Source of the DNA: Actinomycetes bacterium
Lineage (GTDB): Bacteria > Actinomycetota > Acidimicrobiia > Acidimicrobiales > RAAP-2
Direction: 5' to 3'
DNA: 58,614 bases
NCBI GenBank assembly: GCA_021810205.1
Contig: JAJZJC010000005.1
Location: 1 to 58,614 of the forward strand
In this document: piece after piece, positions 33,496 through 42,929 of the stretch
Layout of the letters: every line of letters starts with the position of its first letter
How positions within the stretch are numbered: position 1 is the stretch's first letter
Translations under genes and position numbers: made by a program
Notes under the pieces: model-generated
Seen by the model: only the letters and a program-made list of their open reading frames with translations
Database searches by the model: none
Told to the model about the DNA's origin: nothing

Positions 33496-34880
33496 GCGGC
33501 GCGGACCGGGATCCGCCGGCGATGCGCCGGGGGCGCCGTGACGCGGACGAGCTCACCGCGAAGGTGGTGCGGTGCCGCGCCGGTCACGGTCACCTCGCAA
33601 AAGGACCCCGCGAGCGGACCACCGTCGACCGGCAAGAAGTGGACCAGCTTTCCCTGACGGGTGCGCCCGGTGAGCAACGACTGGTCACGGCGGCTCGGCC
33701 CTTCGACCAGGACCTCTTCGACACGTCCGACGCGTGCCTCGTGCCGGCGCAGCGCACCGCGCTCGACGACGCGGCGCAACCGCTCGAAGCGATCGGCGAC
33801 GACCTCGGGAGGCACGAACCGTTCCTCCATCGCGGCCGCCCGGGTCCCCGGGCGCGGCGAGAAAATGAAGGTATAGGCGCTGTCGAACTCCGCCTCGGCC
33901 ACCACCTCGAGCGTCGCTGCGAAGTCCTCTTCGGTCTCGCCGGGGAAGCCGACGATGATGTCCGTCGTGACCGCGAGGTCGTCGATCGCCGCGCGCGCGG
34001 CCGACAGGCGCGAGAGATAGCGCTGTGCGGTGTAGCCGCGTCGCATTGCGACGAGGGTCCGGTCACTGCCGGCTTGCAGGGGCAGGTGCAGCTGCTCGCA
34101 CACCGCACCCACCTCGGCCATGGCGGCGATCGTCTCGGGACGCAGGTCCTTGGGGTGCGGGCTCGTGAAGCGCACCCGCCGCACGCCCTCGACGCTCCCC
34201 ACGGCGCGCAGTAGTTCTGCGAAGAGCGGCCCGCGCTTGGTGAGGTCACGGCCGTAGGAGTTCACGTTCTGGCCCAGCAGGGTCACCTCCACCACCCCGC
34301 GCCGCGCGAGCCCCTCCACCTCGGCCACCAGGTCCTCGATCGGACGGCTGACCTCGGGACCCCGCACCGAGGGAACGATGCAGAATGCACAGGAGTTGTC
34401 ACAGCCGGTCTGGATGGTGACCCATGCGGCGTAGGGGAGCGCGCGCACCGCGCTGAGCGCGGGCGCGTGGTCCGCCGACGCCGCGGGCGCCGGCGCGTCG
34501 AGGACCTCCACCACCGGACCCTCCTTCTCGGCACGACGCAGGAGCGCAGGCGCCCGGGCAAGGTTGTGGGTGCCGAAGACGACGTCGACGTGCGGCGCCT
34601 TCTGGCGGATCAGCTCCCGGTCCTTCTGGGCAAGACAGCCACCGACCGCGATCTGAAGGTCCGGGCGCCGGTCACGCAGCGATTTCAGATGGCCGAGGTG
34701 GCCGTAGAGCTTGTTGTCGGCGTTCTCCCGAATGCAGCACGTGTTGAACACGACGACGTCGGCATCTTCGATGTCGACCGTCGCCTCCATGCCCTCTGCC
34801 ACAAGGAGGCCGGCAAGCCGCTCGGAGTCGTGCTCGTTCATCTGGCACCCGAACGTACGAACGTAGAACTTCCGGCTCAC
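33492..34880 (-). CDS. miaB: tRNA-2-methylthio-N6-dimethylallyladenosine synthase
   Basis: About 462 residues. The N-terminal UPF0004 domain has three cysteines (FGCQMNEHDSERL, FNTCCIREN, VGGCLAQ) for one iron-sulfur cluster. The radical SAM cluster is TGCDNSCAFCIVP (about residue 158). A C-terminal TRAM domain (about 385-450) binds tRNA. It adds methylthio to the isopentenyl-A37 made by MiaA. It is the first gene of the tight miaB-miaA-dapF-hflX-dapC-dapD-dapE chain. The 168 bases between thrB and miaB are non-coding and should hold the promoter. Confidence 0.96.
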   Translation of the reverse strand: MSRKFYVRTFGCQMNEHDSERLAGLLVAEGMEATVDIEDADVVVFNTCCIRENADNKLYGHLGHLKSLRDRRPDLQIAVGGCLAQKDRELIRQKAPHVDVVFGTHNLARAPALLRRAEKEGPVVEVLDAPAPAASADHAPALSAVRALPYAAWVTIQTGCDNSCAFCIVPSVRGPEVSRPIEDLVAEVEGLARRGVVEVTLLGQNVNSYGRDLTKRGPLFAELLRAVGSVEGVRRVRFTSPHPKDLRPETIAAMAEVGAVCEQLHLPLQAGSDRTLVAMRRGYTAQRYLSRLSAARAAIDDLAVTTDIIVGFPGETEEDFAATLEVVAEAEFDSAYTFIFSPRPGTRAAAMEERFVPPEVVADRFERLRRVVERGALRRHEARVGRVEEVLVEGPSRRDQSLLTGRTRQGKLVHFLPVDGGPLAGSFCEVTVTGAAPHHLRGELVRVTAPPAHRRRIPVRAA

Positions 34881-35048
34881 CGCGAGAGTGTAGGCCGGCG
34901 CCGTTCACCACCCGCCGCAGTCACCGTCCCAGGGCGGTGGTGTACTGGCCCGCACGGCCACCGGGCCGGGCGTGCAGCGGAGGAAGACGGGTTGGCGGGG
35001 GGAGAACCACGGACTGCGTCGGGCCCTGGCCTTGGGGCCGGGGCGGGG

Positions 35049-35933
35049 TCACGAGCCGGCATCTCCGAGAGTCGGCAGCGTCGCCGCCTCGCCGACCACC
35101 AGCCCCTCGGCGTCAGGGCGAAGCACCAAGACTCTCCCAGGAAGCGACATCGCGCCGAGCGCGGCCCTGGTGGCCTGGGCGACAGCCTCCGCGTCTGTCT
35201 CGAGCGTGATACCGATCACGGTCGGCCCGGCACCCGACCACGACGTGGCGAGCGCACCGGCATCCGACAGCGCGCTGCGCAGTGCCGTCGACTCGGGAAA
35301 GAGGGCGCGGCGGTAGGGCTCGTGGAGCCGGTCGTCCGTCGACGCCGCCGTAAGGTGCCGATGGTCTTCGAGACCGGCAAGGAGCAGGCCGAGCCGCCCG
35401 AGGTTGAACGCCGCGTCCGCGCGCTCGACCACCGCGGGCAGGACGCGACGTGCCTCTTCGGTTGGGAGGGGACGGTCGGGGACGATGGCGACGAAGGCGA
35501 TCGCCGGGTCCAGGCGCATGCGCTGCGCCTGGAACGCGCCATCGACGAGAGCGACCACCACGAGGCCGCCGAACACCGCTGCTGCCGCGTTGTCGGGATG
35601 GCCGTCCATCCGCGCCGCCACATCGAAGGGATCCGCCGCGCCGGCGGCAGCCGCGGCAGCCGCGGCGAGCGCAGCGGAGGATCCGAGCCCGCGCGCCACG
35701 GGGATCTGCGAGCGCACGACGAGGGAGAACCGGTCATGGCCGAGGACCGACGCCGCCACGCGCGCGGCGAGATGCGATACGGAGTCCGACAGCCCAGCAC
35801 CCTCGCCTTCGGTGTGGACGGAGAGCCGATCAGCGGGCTCGACCTCCACCTCCACGTAGCGGTCGAGCGCGACAGCGAGGACGTCGAAGCCGGGGCCGAG
35901 GTTGGCCGACGACGCGGGGGCACGCGCGCGCAT
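35049..35933 (-). CDS. thrB: homoserine kinase
   Basis: About 294 residues of the GHMP kinase family. The N-terminus RAPASSANLGPGFDVLAVAL and the ATP loop PVARGLGSSAALAAAA are diagnostic of ThrB; HPDNAAAAVFGG and SWSGAGPTVIG complete the set. It phosphorylates homoserine in the threonine branch of the aspartate pathway. In most actinobacteria thrB follows hom and thrC; here it stands alone between the carboxypeptidase and miaB, though near the related dap genes. The 230-base spacer upstream (35934-36163) has no gene; it includes a GGCGCG/CGCGCC hairpin near 36110-36130. Confidence 0.92.
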   Translation of the reverse strand: MRARAPASSANLGPGFDVLAVALDRYVEVEVEPADRLSVHTEGEGAGLSDSVSHLAARVAASVLGHDRFSLVVRSQIPVARGLGSSAALAAAAAAAAGAADPFDVAARMDGHPDNAAAAVFGGLVVVALVDGAFQAQRMRLDPAIAFVAIVPDRPLPTEEARRVLPAVVERADAAFNLGRLGLLLAGLEDHRHLTAASTDDRLHEPYRRALFPESTALRSALSDAGALATSWSGAGPTVIGITLETDAEAVAQATRAALGAMSLPGRVLVLRPDAEGLVVGEAATLPTLGDAGS

Positions 35934-36163
35934 CGGACGTCAGGGGCGCGGTGCCGGCAGCGCAGGCTCGGCTTCCCATCGCCCAGGCGATCCGTACGGG
36001 CGGCTGTCCCCCATGGAGCGCACCAACGGCACTACCGGGAGCTGCACCCTTGGTCCGCTCCAGCTTCTCGGACGCACCATTACCCGAGCGTAGGTGCCTC
36101 GAACTCCGCGGCGCGCACCACGCGCCGAGATGCCGCGCCACCGATGGCGCAACAAGCCGGCGC

Positions 36164-37645
36164 TCAAGGCAGTCGGGCTGCCGTGCGCGCGGGCACCAAG
36201 ACCCGCTGGGCGCCGAGCTGGTAGGAGACGCTGCCCACGAGCGTGCCGGCGGGAGCCCCCACGCGCGGCGGGTGCACGCGGACGACCTGGCGCACGATGT
36301 CGCCGGGAAACCAAAGGATGTCCGCTGGCCCGCCGGTCACCACCCCGACGCGGTGGCCGCCGTCCAGCAAGTGGGCGACCTGCGCTCCTCGGGGCGCGAC
36401 GGTTGCCGCCCGCACACCAGCCGCCGCCGCTCGCGCGATGGCGAGCGCCTCGTGCGCGGCGGTGTCGAGCACTGTGGGTCCCTCCTGGCCGGTCACTGCG
36501 ACGAGGACGAGGAACCCGCGGCCGCCCGCCGATGCGCGATAGGCGAGGAGGTCCCCACCACCGGCGGCGTTGGTGAAGCCGGTCTTCACACCGACGACGC
36601 CTGTCGTGCCGACGAGGGGCGTGTAGGACATCACGAGGCCGGCGACGGGGAGCGTCACCGACGGCATGTCGACGATCTGCGCGAACACGGGTGTCCGCAT
36701 GGCGGCGGCCGCGACGATGAGCAGATCGGACGCCGTCGACTGCGAGGCCGGATCGTAGCCGCTCGCGTCGGCGAAGTGCGTCTGGGTCATCCCGAGCGAC
36801 GCCGCCGTCGCGTTCATCCTTGCGACGAAGGCGCGCACCGAGCCCGCGTCCCAACGCGCGAGCGAGAACGCGAGGTCGTTCGCCGAGTGCACGAGGAGGC
36901 CTTCGAGCATCTGGTACTCGGTCAGCACCTCGCCGGTCTGCAGCTGCACGTTCGACTGGTCGGTCACGGTGTCTGTGGCGAAGTTGGCCGCGTCCGCCGC
37001 CGTCACGACGATGCGGGGCCCGCTCGAGCCGAGGGCGAGCGGATGGTCCTGGAGGATGACGTACGCGGTCATGATCTTGGTGAGGCTGGCGACCGGCGCC
37101 GGGTGCTCCACGCCGGACTGCGCGTGGTACCCGATCGCGGGGATGTCGACTGCGGACTGCCCCGAGGCTGCCCACGGCAGCACCGCAGCGGGCGCGGCTG
37201 CACTCCTTGCACCGGGGGAAACGTCGGACTGTGCGCCAGTCACCCCACGGGCAGCCGCCGACACCGCCGGCGACCGCGTGCCGGCGCCGATGGGTGCTGC
37301 AGGCGAGATGGTCCGCGCCGCGGTCACCACGACCGAGATCTTCGGGACCGCGGGACCCGCACCGCTGCCCGACACCAGGAACCAGCCAATGCCACCGACG
37401 AGCAGGGCGAACACCACCGTCGTGGTCAACAGGCGCGTGCGACGCCGCGGGGCACGGCGTCGGCGCGCACTCGACGGCATGTCGCGAAACTGACGGCCCT
37501 CGAACGCCGGCGCAAGGGTCCGCGGAGCGCCGCGAGGAAGGTTGCCAGTCGAGATGACGACGCGTCGGCGCGTCTCGCCAGGCGTGAGACCGCCGGCGGA
37601 CGTGTCCCCCCACGACGGCGTGCGCTCATCGGCCGCCGGGCTCAT
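36164..37645 (-). CDS. D-alanyl-D-alanine carboxypeptidase (penicillin-binding protein, S11 family)
   Basis: About 493 residues. The cytoplasmic N-terminus is followed by one membrane anchor (LLTTTVVFALLVGGIGWFLV, about 72-92) and a long Ala/Pro/Ser linker. The catalytic domain has SLTK (about 187), SAN (about 253) and KTG (about 325), the three active-site motifs, all intact. It trims the last D-Ala from peptidoglycan stem peptides outside the membrane. ATG 37645 lies 11 bases after ftsK; ATG 37480, nearer the anchor, is an alternative and would shorten the N-terminus by 55 residues. It is part of the cell-envelope neighbourhood with ftsK and the dap genes. Confidence 0.9.
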   Translation of the reverse strand: MSPAADERTPSWGDTSAGGLTPGETRRRVVISTGNLPRGAPRTLAPAFEGRQFRDMPSSARRRRAPRRRTRLLTTTVVFALLVGGIGWFLVSGSGAGPAVPKISVVVTAARTISPAAPIGAGTRSPAVSAAARGVTGAQSDVSPGARSAAAPAAVLPWAASGQSAVDIPAIGYHAQSGVEHPAPVASLTKIMTAYVILQDHPLALGSSGPRIVVTAADAANFATDTVTDQSNVQLQTGEVLTEYQMLEGLLVHSANDLAFSLARWDAGSVRAFVARMNATAASLGMTQTHFADASGYDPASQSTASDLLIVAAAAMRTPVFAQIVDMPSVTLPVAGLVMSYTPLVGTTGVVGVKTGFTNAAGGGDLLAYRASAGGRGFLVLVAVTGQEGPTVLDTAAHEALAIARAAAAGVRAATVAPRGAQVAHLLDGGHRVGVVTGGPADILWFPGDIVRQVVRVHPPRVGAPAGTLVGSVSYQLGAQRVLVPARTAARLP

Positions 37646-37656
37646 GGGACGAGAGA

Positions 37657-40299
37657 CTATCCCGCGAGCTCGTCGAGCTCTTCGGGCGTCATGAGGACTG
37701 CGCGGGCCTTGGAGCCCTCCGAAGGGCCGACGACCCCTCGCTGCTCGAGAAGGTCCATGAGCCTGCCCGCCCGGGCGAACCCGACCCGCAGCTTGCGCTG
37801 CAGCATCGACGTCGACCCCAGCTGGGAACGGACGACCAGGTCCATTGCCGCCTTCAGCAGCTCGTCGTCGTCGTCGCTGCCATAGCTGCTCCCGGGGGCG
37901 TCGTCGACGCCCTGGATGCCCACCACCGGCTCGGGGGTCCTGCCCTGGCGACGCCAGTGGGCCACGACGGCACGCACCTCGTCTTCTGAGACCCACGGCG
38001 CCTGGAGTCGGCGGGGGATGCTCGACGACGCAGTCAGCAAGAGCATGTCGCCTTTGCCCACGAGGCGCTCGGCGCCGGGCTGGTCGAGGATGACCCGGCT
38101 GTCGGCGAGCGAGGAGACGGAGAAGGCCATGCGGCTCGGGACGTTCGCCTTGATCACACCGGTGATGACGTCGACCGACGGCCGCTGGGTGGCGAGCACC
38201 AGGTGGATCCCCACCGCGCGTGCCATCTGCGCGATTCGACACACCGAGTCCTCGACGTCGCGGGCAGCCACCATCATGAGGTCGTTCAGCTCGTCGACGA
38301 CGACGAGGACGAAGGGAAGCGGCTCGGGTCGCTCGTCGCCCGGCGCTGCCGCGTCGGTGGGCACGGCGTCAGTGGGCACGGCATCGCTGGGCACCGCGTC
38401 GGTGCCGCGTCCGTCTGCCGGCGCGCCGTCACCGCTCGCCCCGTCCTCCCCCCCGCCGACGGACATGGCGCTGGTCGGCGCTGCGGTGTCTCGGACGACC
38501 GCCGCATGCGCACGTGCCGCCGCGGCCGCGACCTGCGAGGCGACCGAGGGTCCCCCGATGGGGCCCAGCTCGCCGCGGGCGACCGCGGCGTTGTAGCCGG
38601 TGATGTCGCGCATTCCGTACTCGGCCAGCAGGTCGTAGCGGCGCTCCATCTCCTTCAGGGCCCAAGCGAGCGCGTTGGCGGCTTTCTTCGGGTCCACGAC
38701 GACCGGCGTCAGGAGGTGAGGAAGGCCGTTGTACTGCCCGAGCTCCACCCGTTTGGGGTCGACGAGGATGAGGCGCACCTCTTCGGGAGTCGCGCGCATG
38801 AGCACGGAGGTGATGAGAGAGTTGATGCACGAAGACTTCCCAGCGCCCGTCGCGCCCGAGATGAGGACGTGGGGCATCTCGGCCAGATTGACCATGACCG
38901 GTCGCCCGGCGATGTCGCGTCCGAGCGCCACTTCGAGCGGATGACGAGCACGCGCCGCGACGTCGGAGGAGAGGATGTCGCCGAGCGACACGAGCTGGCG
39001 CTGGCGGTTCGGCACCTCCACCCCGATCGCCGACTTGCCCGGGATCGGCGCGAGGATGCGGACATCGGGCGACGCCATGGCATACGCGATGTCTCGCGCC
39101 AAGCTCGTCACTCGAGCCACCTTCACGCCCGCGCCGAGCTCGAGCTCGTAGCGGGTCACGGTCGGGCCGACAGTCCGCCCGACAAGGCGAGTCTCCACCC
39201 CATGCGCGAACAGCGCAGCGACGAGCGCCTCCCCCGCCTGGTCCAAGAGGCGTTCGTCGAGCCGTTGCGCCTTCGAGCGCGAGAGGAGACGCATCGGTGG
39301 CAGGCGCCACCCGCCGACCGCGGGCGACGTCGCGCGCATATCCGCGCCGGGCGCGCCACCGGCGCTGCCCTCGGTTCCAGCGCGCGAGCGTCCGACCCCT
39401 GGGGGCGCGATCTCCCCCCCCTCGTCAGCGCTGCCCGTGGCACCGGCACCGGCGCCGGCACCGGACGCCGTGACGGCACGGTCGGTCTCGTCACCGAGGG
39501 TCGCCGCCTCGCGCGCGTCGACGACACCGGCCGTGGCGCGTGGTGCTCCCTCCGGCGCGGGGTCCATACCGGCGGCGTCGAACAGCGTCGCCGGCGCGAC
39601 TGGAGCCGGCGGCACGTCTGCCCCGAGATCTCGGAGCGCCACGGGACGCTCCAAGCTCGAACGAAGCCCCCTCGCGCCGCGAGCGAGCGCCCGGCCCACC
39701 GACTGGACCGAGGTACCGGTGGCGAGCACCGTCCCGACCACGAGCACTGCCAACAAGACGACGACCGCGCCGGCCAAGCCGAGGCCGGTCGCAAGCGTCT
39801 TGCCCGTCAGCGCCCCGAGAAAGCCCCCTGCAGCAGCGAGCGCGTGAGCGGGCGCGGACAGCTTCGGCGAACCGCCGGCGAGGTCGGCGAGCCCGCACAC
39901 TGCAAGAAAGCCGACGACGGCTCCCACGCCAGCGCGCGGCCGCAGGAGCCGACGGCGTCCAGCTACGACCGCGACGCCCGCCGCCAGACAGAGCGGGGGC
40001 AGCAGGTACCGGCACCAACCGACCACGGTGCCCAGCCCGACATCAGCGCCATGGCCGAGCGCGCCAGCCGCGTCGCCGTAGACCGCGAGGGCGAGCAACA
40101 CCCCGGCGGTGACCAGGCCGATCGCCCACAGGTCAGCGCCATGGTCGCTCAGGACCGACGGTCCCGCGTCGGCGCGGCGAGCGTGCGTGCCGGCTCGGCC
40201 GCGGCCGGTCGATCGGCCGGACGCCTTCCGGTCTCCCCCACCGCCTGCCGACCGGGAGCGAGTGCGGCTCGATGCCGCCGGGCGCTTCGTGGCCACCAC
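37657..40299 (-). CDS. ftsK: DNA translocase FtsK/SpoIIIE
   Basis: About 880 residues. Four membrane helices lie in the first 250 residues, then an Ala/Gly/Pro linker. The motor has GATGAGKSSCINSL (Walker A) and LVVVDELNDLMM (Walker B), with QRPSVDVITGVIKANVPSR and LDQPGAERLVGKGDMLL typical. The C-terminal gamma winged helix (MLQRKLRVGFARAGRLMDLL) reads KOPS-like sites. It pumps DNA through the septum. Just before Walker B there is an unusual low-complexity insert of roughly 60-80 residues (about 38313-38565) with PTDAV repeats. The GTG 40299 start is tentative: the gene lacks an obvious ribosome binding site and its 5' end faces the divergent SIP gene. Confidence 0.92.
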   Translation of the reverse strand: MVATKRPAASSRTRSRSAGGGGDRKASGRSTGRGRAGTHARRADAGPSVLSDHGADLWAIGLVTAGVLLALAVYGDAAGALGHGADVGLGTVVGWCRYLLPPLCLAAGVAVVAGRRRLLRPRAGVGAVVGFLAVCGLADLAGGSPKLSAPAHALAAAGGFLGALTGKTLATGLGLAGAVVVLLAVLVVGTVLATGTSVQSVGRALARGARGLRSSLERPVALRDLGADVPPAPVAPATLFDAAGMDPAPEGAPRATAGVVDAREAATLGDETDRAVTASGAGAGAGATGSADEGGEIAPPGVGRSRAGTEGSAGGAPGADMRATSPAVGGWRLPPMRLLSRSKAQRLDERLLDQAGEALVAALFAHGVETRLVGRTVGPTVTRYELELGAGVKVARVTSLARDIAYAMASPDVRILAPIPGKSAIGVEVPNRQRQLVSLGDILSSDVAARARHPLEVALGRDIAGRPVMVNLAEMPHVLISGATGAGKSSCINSLITSVLMRATPEEVRLILVDPKRVELGQYNGLPHLLTPVVVDPKKAANALAWALKEMERRYDLLAEYGMRDITGYNAAVARGELGPIGGPSVASQVAAAAARAHAAVVRDTAAPTSAMSVGGGEDGASGDGAPADGRGTDAVPSDAVPTDAVPTDAAAPGDERPEPLPFVLVVVDELNDLMMVAARDVEDSVCRIAQMARAVGIHLVLATQRPSVDVITGVIKANVPSRMAFSVSSLADSRVILDQPGAERLVGKGDMLLLTASSSIPRRLQAPWVSEDEVRAVVAHWRRQGRTPEPVVGIQGVDDAPGSSYGSDDDDELLKAAMDLVVRSQLGSTSMLQRKLRVGFARAGRLMDLLEQRGVVGPSEGSKARAVLMTPEELDELAG
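38351..38405 (-). repeat. 15-bp tandem repeat inside ftsK
   Basis: Three 15-bp units like GCGTCGGTGGGCACG (plus strand, with small changes) and a partial fourth encode DAVPT/DAVPS repeats in the insert before Walker B of the motor domain. Confidence 0.88.
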
Positions 40300-40402
40300 A
40301 GTGACAAAGAGGCTACCGCCGCCACGGCGCGCCACGGGGGAGGCGGCGGCGGCGGCGCCCCGACGCTCGCGAGCGGGTGGCGTGAGCCGTAGGCTCGTCG
40401 GG

Positions 40403-41179
40403 ATGGATCGCGACGACGGCGAGCAGACGTCCGCCCTGCTGGCGAGGCTCCCCGGGGTGCACGCGCTCACCTTGGAGGTGGTGTCGACCCAGGTGCTGAC
40501 GTCGTCGATGCGGCGCTTGCGCCTCGCCGGCGACGGGCTCGAGACGATGGACGCGTTCGCCGGCCAGGACCTCATGGTGACCGTGCCCGCGCCCGGCCGG
40601 ACGCACTTTCGCCGGCGCTACACGATGCGCCACCTGCGGCAGGTGGCGGGCGAGGTGGACCTCGACGTCGTCGTGCACGGGGAGGGTCCCGGGGCGCGCT
40701 GGGCGACGTCCGCAACGCCCGGCGAGACGGTCGAGGCGGTCGGGCCCCGCGGCAAGATCGGCCTGGCCGAGCACCGCGACTGGCACCTGTTCTGCGGCGA
40801 CGAGTCCGCGGTCCCCGCCATCTTCTCGATGATCGAGGCACTGCCGGCCGATTCCCGGGCAATCGTGGGGCTCGAAGTGGGTGGCCCTGACGACGAGCTG
40901 GCACCTGAAGACCCACGGTGCCAGCTCGCGCTCGACTGGCTGCACCGTACGAGCGAGCCGGGCACGGGACGCGCGCTCGCCGAGTGGGTCGGGCAGGTCA
41001 CGCTGCCACCTGGGGGCGGACATGCCTACGTCTTCGGAGAGCTCCACCAGGTGGCCGCCGCGCGGGCTGCGCTGGTCGAGCGCGGGGTGGACCCAGTCGA
41101 CATCGACCACAAGGCGTACTGGCGGCGGGGCACCGCGAACGCCGCACACGGCGAGCCCCGACGTCCCGATCCCAGCTGA
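40403..41179 (+). CDS. siderophore-interacting protein (FAD-dependent ferric reductase)
   Basis: About 258 residues of the SIP/ViuB family. The FAD-binding part has RRYTMRHLR (RxYT motif, about 72) and DVVVHGEGPGARWA. The NAD(P)-like part has FCGDESAVPAIFSMIEAL, and the C-terminus IDHKAYWRRG is the family signature. It reduces ferric siderophores in the cytoplasm to release iron. It is the only plus-strand gene between lexA and the right edge, set between ftsK (divergent) and rnj (convergent), with no transporter beside it. The start ATG lies 103 bases from the presumed ftsK start; GTG 40382 is an alternative. Confidence 0.9.
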   Translation: MDRDDGEQTSALLARLPGVHALTLEVVSTQVLTSSMRRLRLAGDGLETMDAFAGQDLMVTVPAPGRTHFRRRYTMRHLRQVAGEVDLDVVVHGEGPGARWATSATPGETVEAVGPRGKIGLAEHRDWHLFCGDESAVPAIFSMIEALPADSRAIVGLEVGGPDDELAPEDPRCQLALDWLHRTSEPGTGRALAEWVGQVTLPPGGGHAYVFGELHQVAAARAALVERGVDPVDIDHKAYWRRGTANAAHGEPRRPDPS

Positions 41180-41233
41180 GTGGCTCAAGCGGCTCAGCTG
41201 GCTCAGCTGGGCTGGCTCAGCTGGCTCAGCTGG
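41172..41233. repeat. palindromic 9-bp repeats between convergent genes, possible two-way terminator
   Basis: CTCAGCTGG occurs four times (41193, 41202, 41216, 41225). Its complement CCAGCTGAG at 41172-41180 spans the SIP stop codon, so a 9-bp stem with any of the copies can form. Each unit also contains the palindrome CAGCTG. There is no T run, so termination is only inferred from the tail-to-tail position. Confidence 0.7.
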
Positions 41234-41248
41234 CACGATGCGAGGGCG

Positions 41249-42916
41249 TCAGACCGTGAGCACCACGGGGATCACCATGGGCCGACGCCGCGTCCGCTCG
41301 TTCACCAGGCGACCAAGCGCCCGGCGCGCCTGGCGGGTGAGCACCTCGACGTCGTGGGCGCCGTCGGCCATCGCGTCGATGAGCGCCTCGGCCACCGCCG
41401 CCGACGCGTCCTCGAGCAGCGATTCGGCCTCGGGGGCGTACACCCATCCCTTGGTCTCGATCTGCGGGGTGCCGGTGAGCACCTGGCGCTGGAGGTCGAC
41501 GGTGGCGACCACCATGACGACGCCCTCTTCTGCGAGCAGGCGACGGTCCCGCAGCACCCCGTGGCCCACGTCACCGACGGTGCCGTCGACGTAGAGGTAC
41601 CCCGCGGGCACGGTGCCGTCGCGCCGGAGGCCCGCCGCGTCGAGGCGGATCACGTCACCGTCTTCGCACAAGAGCACCTGGTCGTCGGGCACCCCCGTCG
41701 CTCGGGCCAGCGCGCAGTGGTGCACGAGGTGGCGGTACTCGCCGTGCACTGGGACGAAGGCACGGGGCCTTGCGACCGACAGCAGCGTCTGGAGCTCGCC
41801 CTGGCGAGCGTGCCCGCTCACGTGCACTGCCTCGGTGCCGCTGTGCACGACCTGGGCTCCGCGCCGGTGCAGCTCGTCGATCACTCGGCCGACCGACCAC
41901 TCGTTGCCCGGGATCGGGTGGGCGCTGATGACGACCACATCGCCGTCCTCGATGCGCAGCCACTTGTTCTCCCCCGTCGCCATGAGCGACAGCGCCGACA
42001 TCGGCTCGCCCTGGGACCCCGTCGAGATGACGCACACGTCCCCGTCGGGCAGCTCCGGGACGTCTTCGATCGCGACGAGCGCACCCTCGGGCACCGAGAG
42101 AAGGCCGAGGCGCGAGGCCAGATCGACGTTCTTGGCCATCGACCGCCCGAGCGTCGCGACCCGGCGCCCGCTCGCGACGGCCGCGTCGACGACCTGCTGG
42201 ACGCGGTGGATGTGACTGGCGAAGCATGCCACGACCACCCGGCGCCCGTGGCTCGCGGCGAAGACCCTCGCCATCGTGGCGCCGACCGTGCTCTCGGAGT
42301 CGGTGAAGCCTGGCTCCTCGGCGTTGGTGGAGTCCGACAGCAGCAGCGCGATCCCCTCGTTCGAAGCGATCGCGCCGATACGGGCGAGATCGGTGCGCCG
42401 CCCGTCGACGGGCTGCAGATCGAGCTTGAAGTCGCCTGAGTGCAGGACCACACCTTGGGGGGTGTGGAACGCGAGCGCGAAGCCGCACGGCACCGAATGG
42501 GTCACCGGGATGAATTCGATCTCGCAGGGACCGACCGCTCGTCGCTCGCCGTCGCCCACCGTGACGTAGCGGGCACGGTCGCCGAGCCCCGCCTCGTCGA
42601 TCCGGTTTCGCGCGAGCCCGAGGGCGAGCTCGGAGCCGTAGATCGGTACCTCCAGTTCGCGCAAGAGGTATGCGAGACCCCCGGTGTGGTCCTCGTGACC
42701 ATGCGTGAGGACGACGGCGTCGACACGGTCACGTTGCTCGCGCAGGTACGTGAAGTCGGGCAGGACGAGGTCCACCCCTGGCATGTCGGGCTCGGGGAAC
42801 ATGACGCCGCAGTCGAGGACGATGATCCTGCCGTCGACCTCGACGCACGCGCAGTTCCGGCCGATCTCCCCGAGGCCACCCAGGAAGACGACGCGGACCG
42901 GTGCAGGCGTGGCCAC
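41249..42916 (-). CDS. rnj: ribonuclease J
   Basis: About 555 residues, a metallo-beta-lactamase/beta-CASP nuclease. LGGLGEIGRNCA is the entry motif. The metal site is VLTHGHEDHTGGL (about 75), with HSGDFKLD and DSTNAEEPG further on and SGHA near 365. It has 5'-3' exo- and endonuclease activity in mRNA decay and rRNA processing. The GTG start 13 bases after dapA is supported by AGG at a fair distance and by homology starting there. The dapA-rnj pair is also found in mycobacteria. It ends 15 bases after the repeat cluster. Confidence 0.95.
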   Translation of the reverse strand: MATPAPVRVVFLGGLGEIGRNCACVEVDGRIIVLDCGVMFPEPDMPGVDLVLPDFTYLREQRDRVDAVVLTHGHEDHTGGLAYLLRELEVPIYGSELALGLARNRIDEAGLGDRARYVTVGDGERRAVGPCEIEFIPVTHSVPCGFALAFHTPQGVVLHSGDFKLDLQPVDGRRTDLARIGAIASNEGIALLLSDSTNAEEPGFTDSESTVGATMARVFAASHGRRVVVACFASHIHRVQQVVDAAVASGRRVATLGRSMAKNVDLASRLGLLSVPEGALVAIEDVPELPDGDVCVISTGSQGEPMSALSLMATGENKWLRIEDGDVVVISAHPIPGNEWSVGRVIDELHRRGAQVVHSGTEAVHVSGHARQGELQTLLSVARPRAFVPVHGEYRHLVHHCALARATGVPDDQVLLCEDGDVIRLDAAGLRRDGTVPAGYLYVDGTVGDVGHGVLRDRRLLAEEGVVMVVATVDLQRQVLTGTPQIETKGWVYAPEAESLLEDASAAVAEALIDAMADGAHDVEVLTRQARRALGRLVNERTRRRPMVIPVVLTV

Positions 42917-42929
42917 GAGCAGCGACCTA

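Noticed and set aside
35450-37885. Plus-strand frame of 811 codons over thrB and the carboxypeptidase
   Set aside because: Antisense to genes with intact active-site motifs; composition is low-complexity Arg/Gly/Pro.
38203-40392. Plus-strand frame of 729 codons over ftsK
   Set aside because: Shadow of the FtsK frame, with no domain or ribosome binding site.
41172-41233. Rho-independent terminator proper
   Set aside because: Stems are possible but no T run follows on either strand, so it is listed only as a repeat with a possible terminator role.
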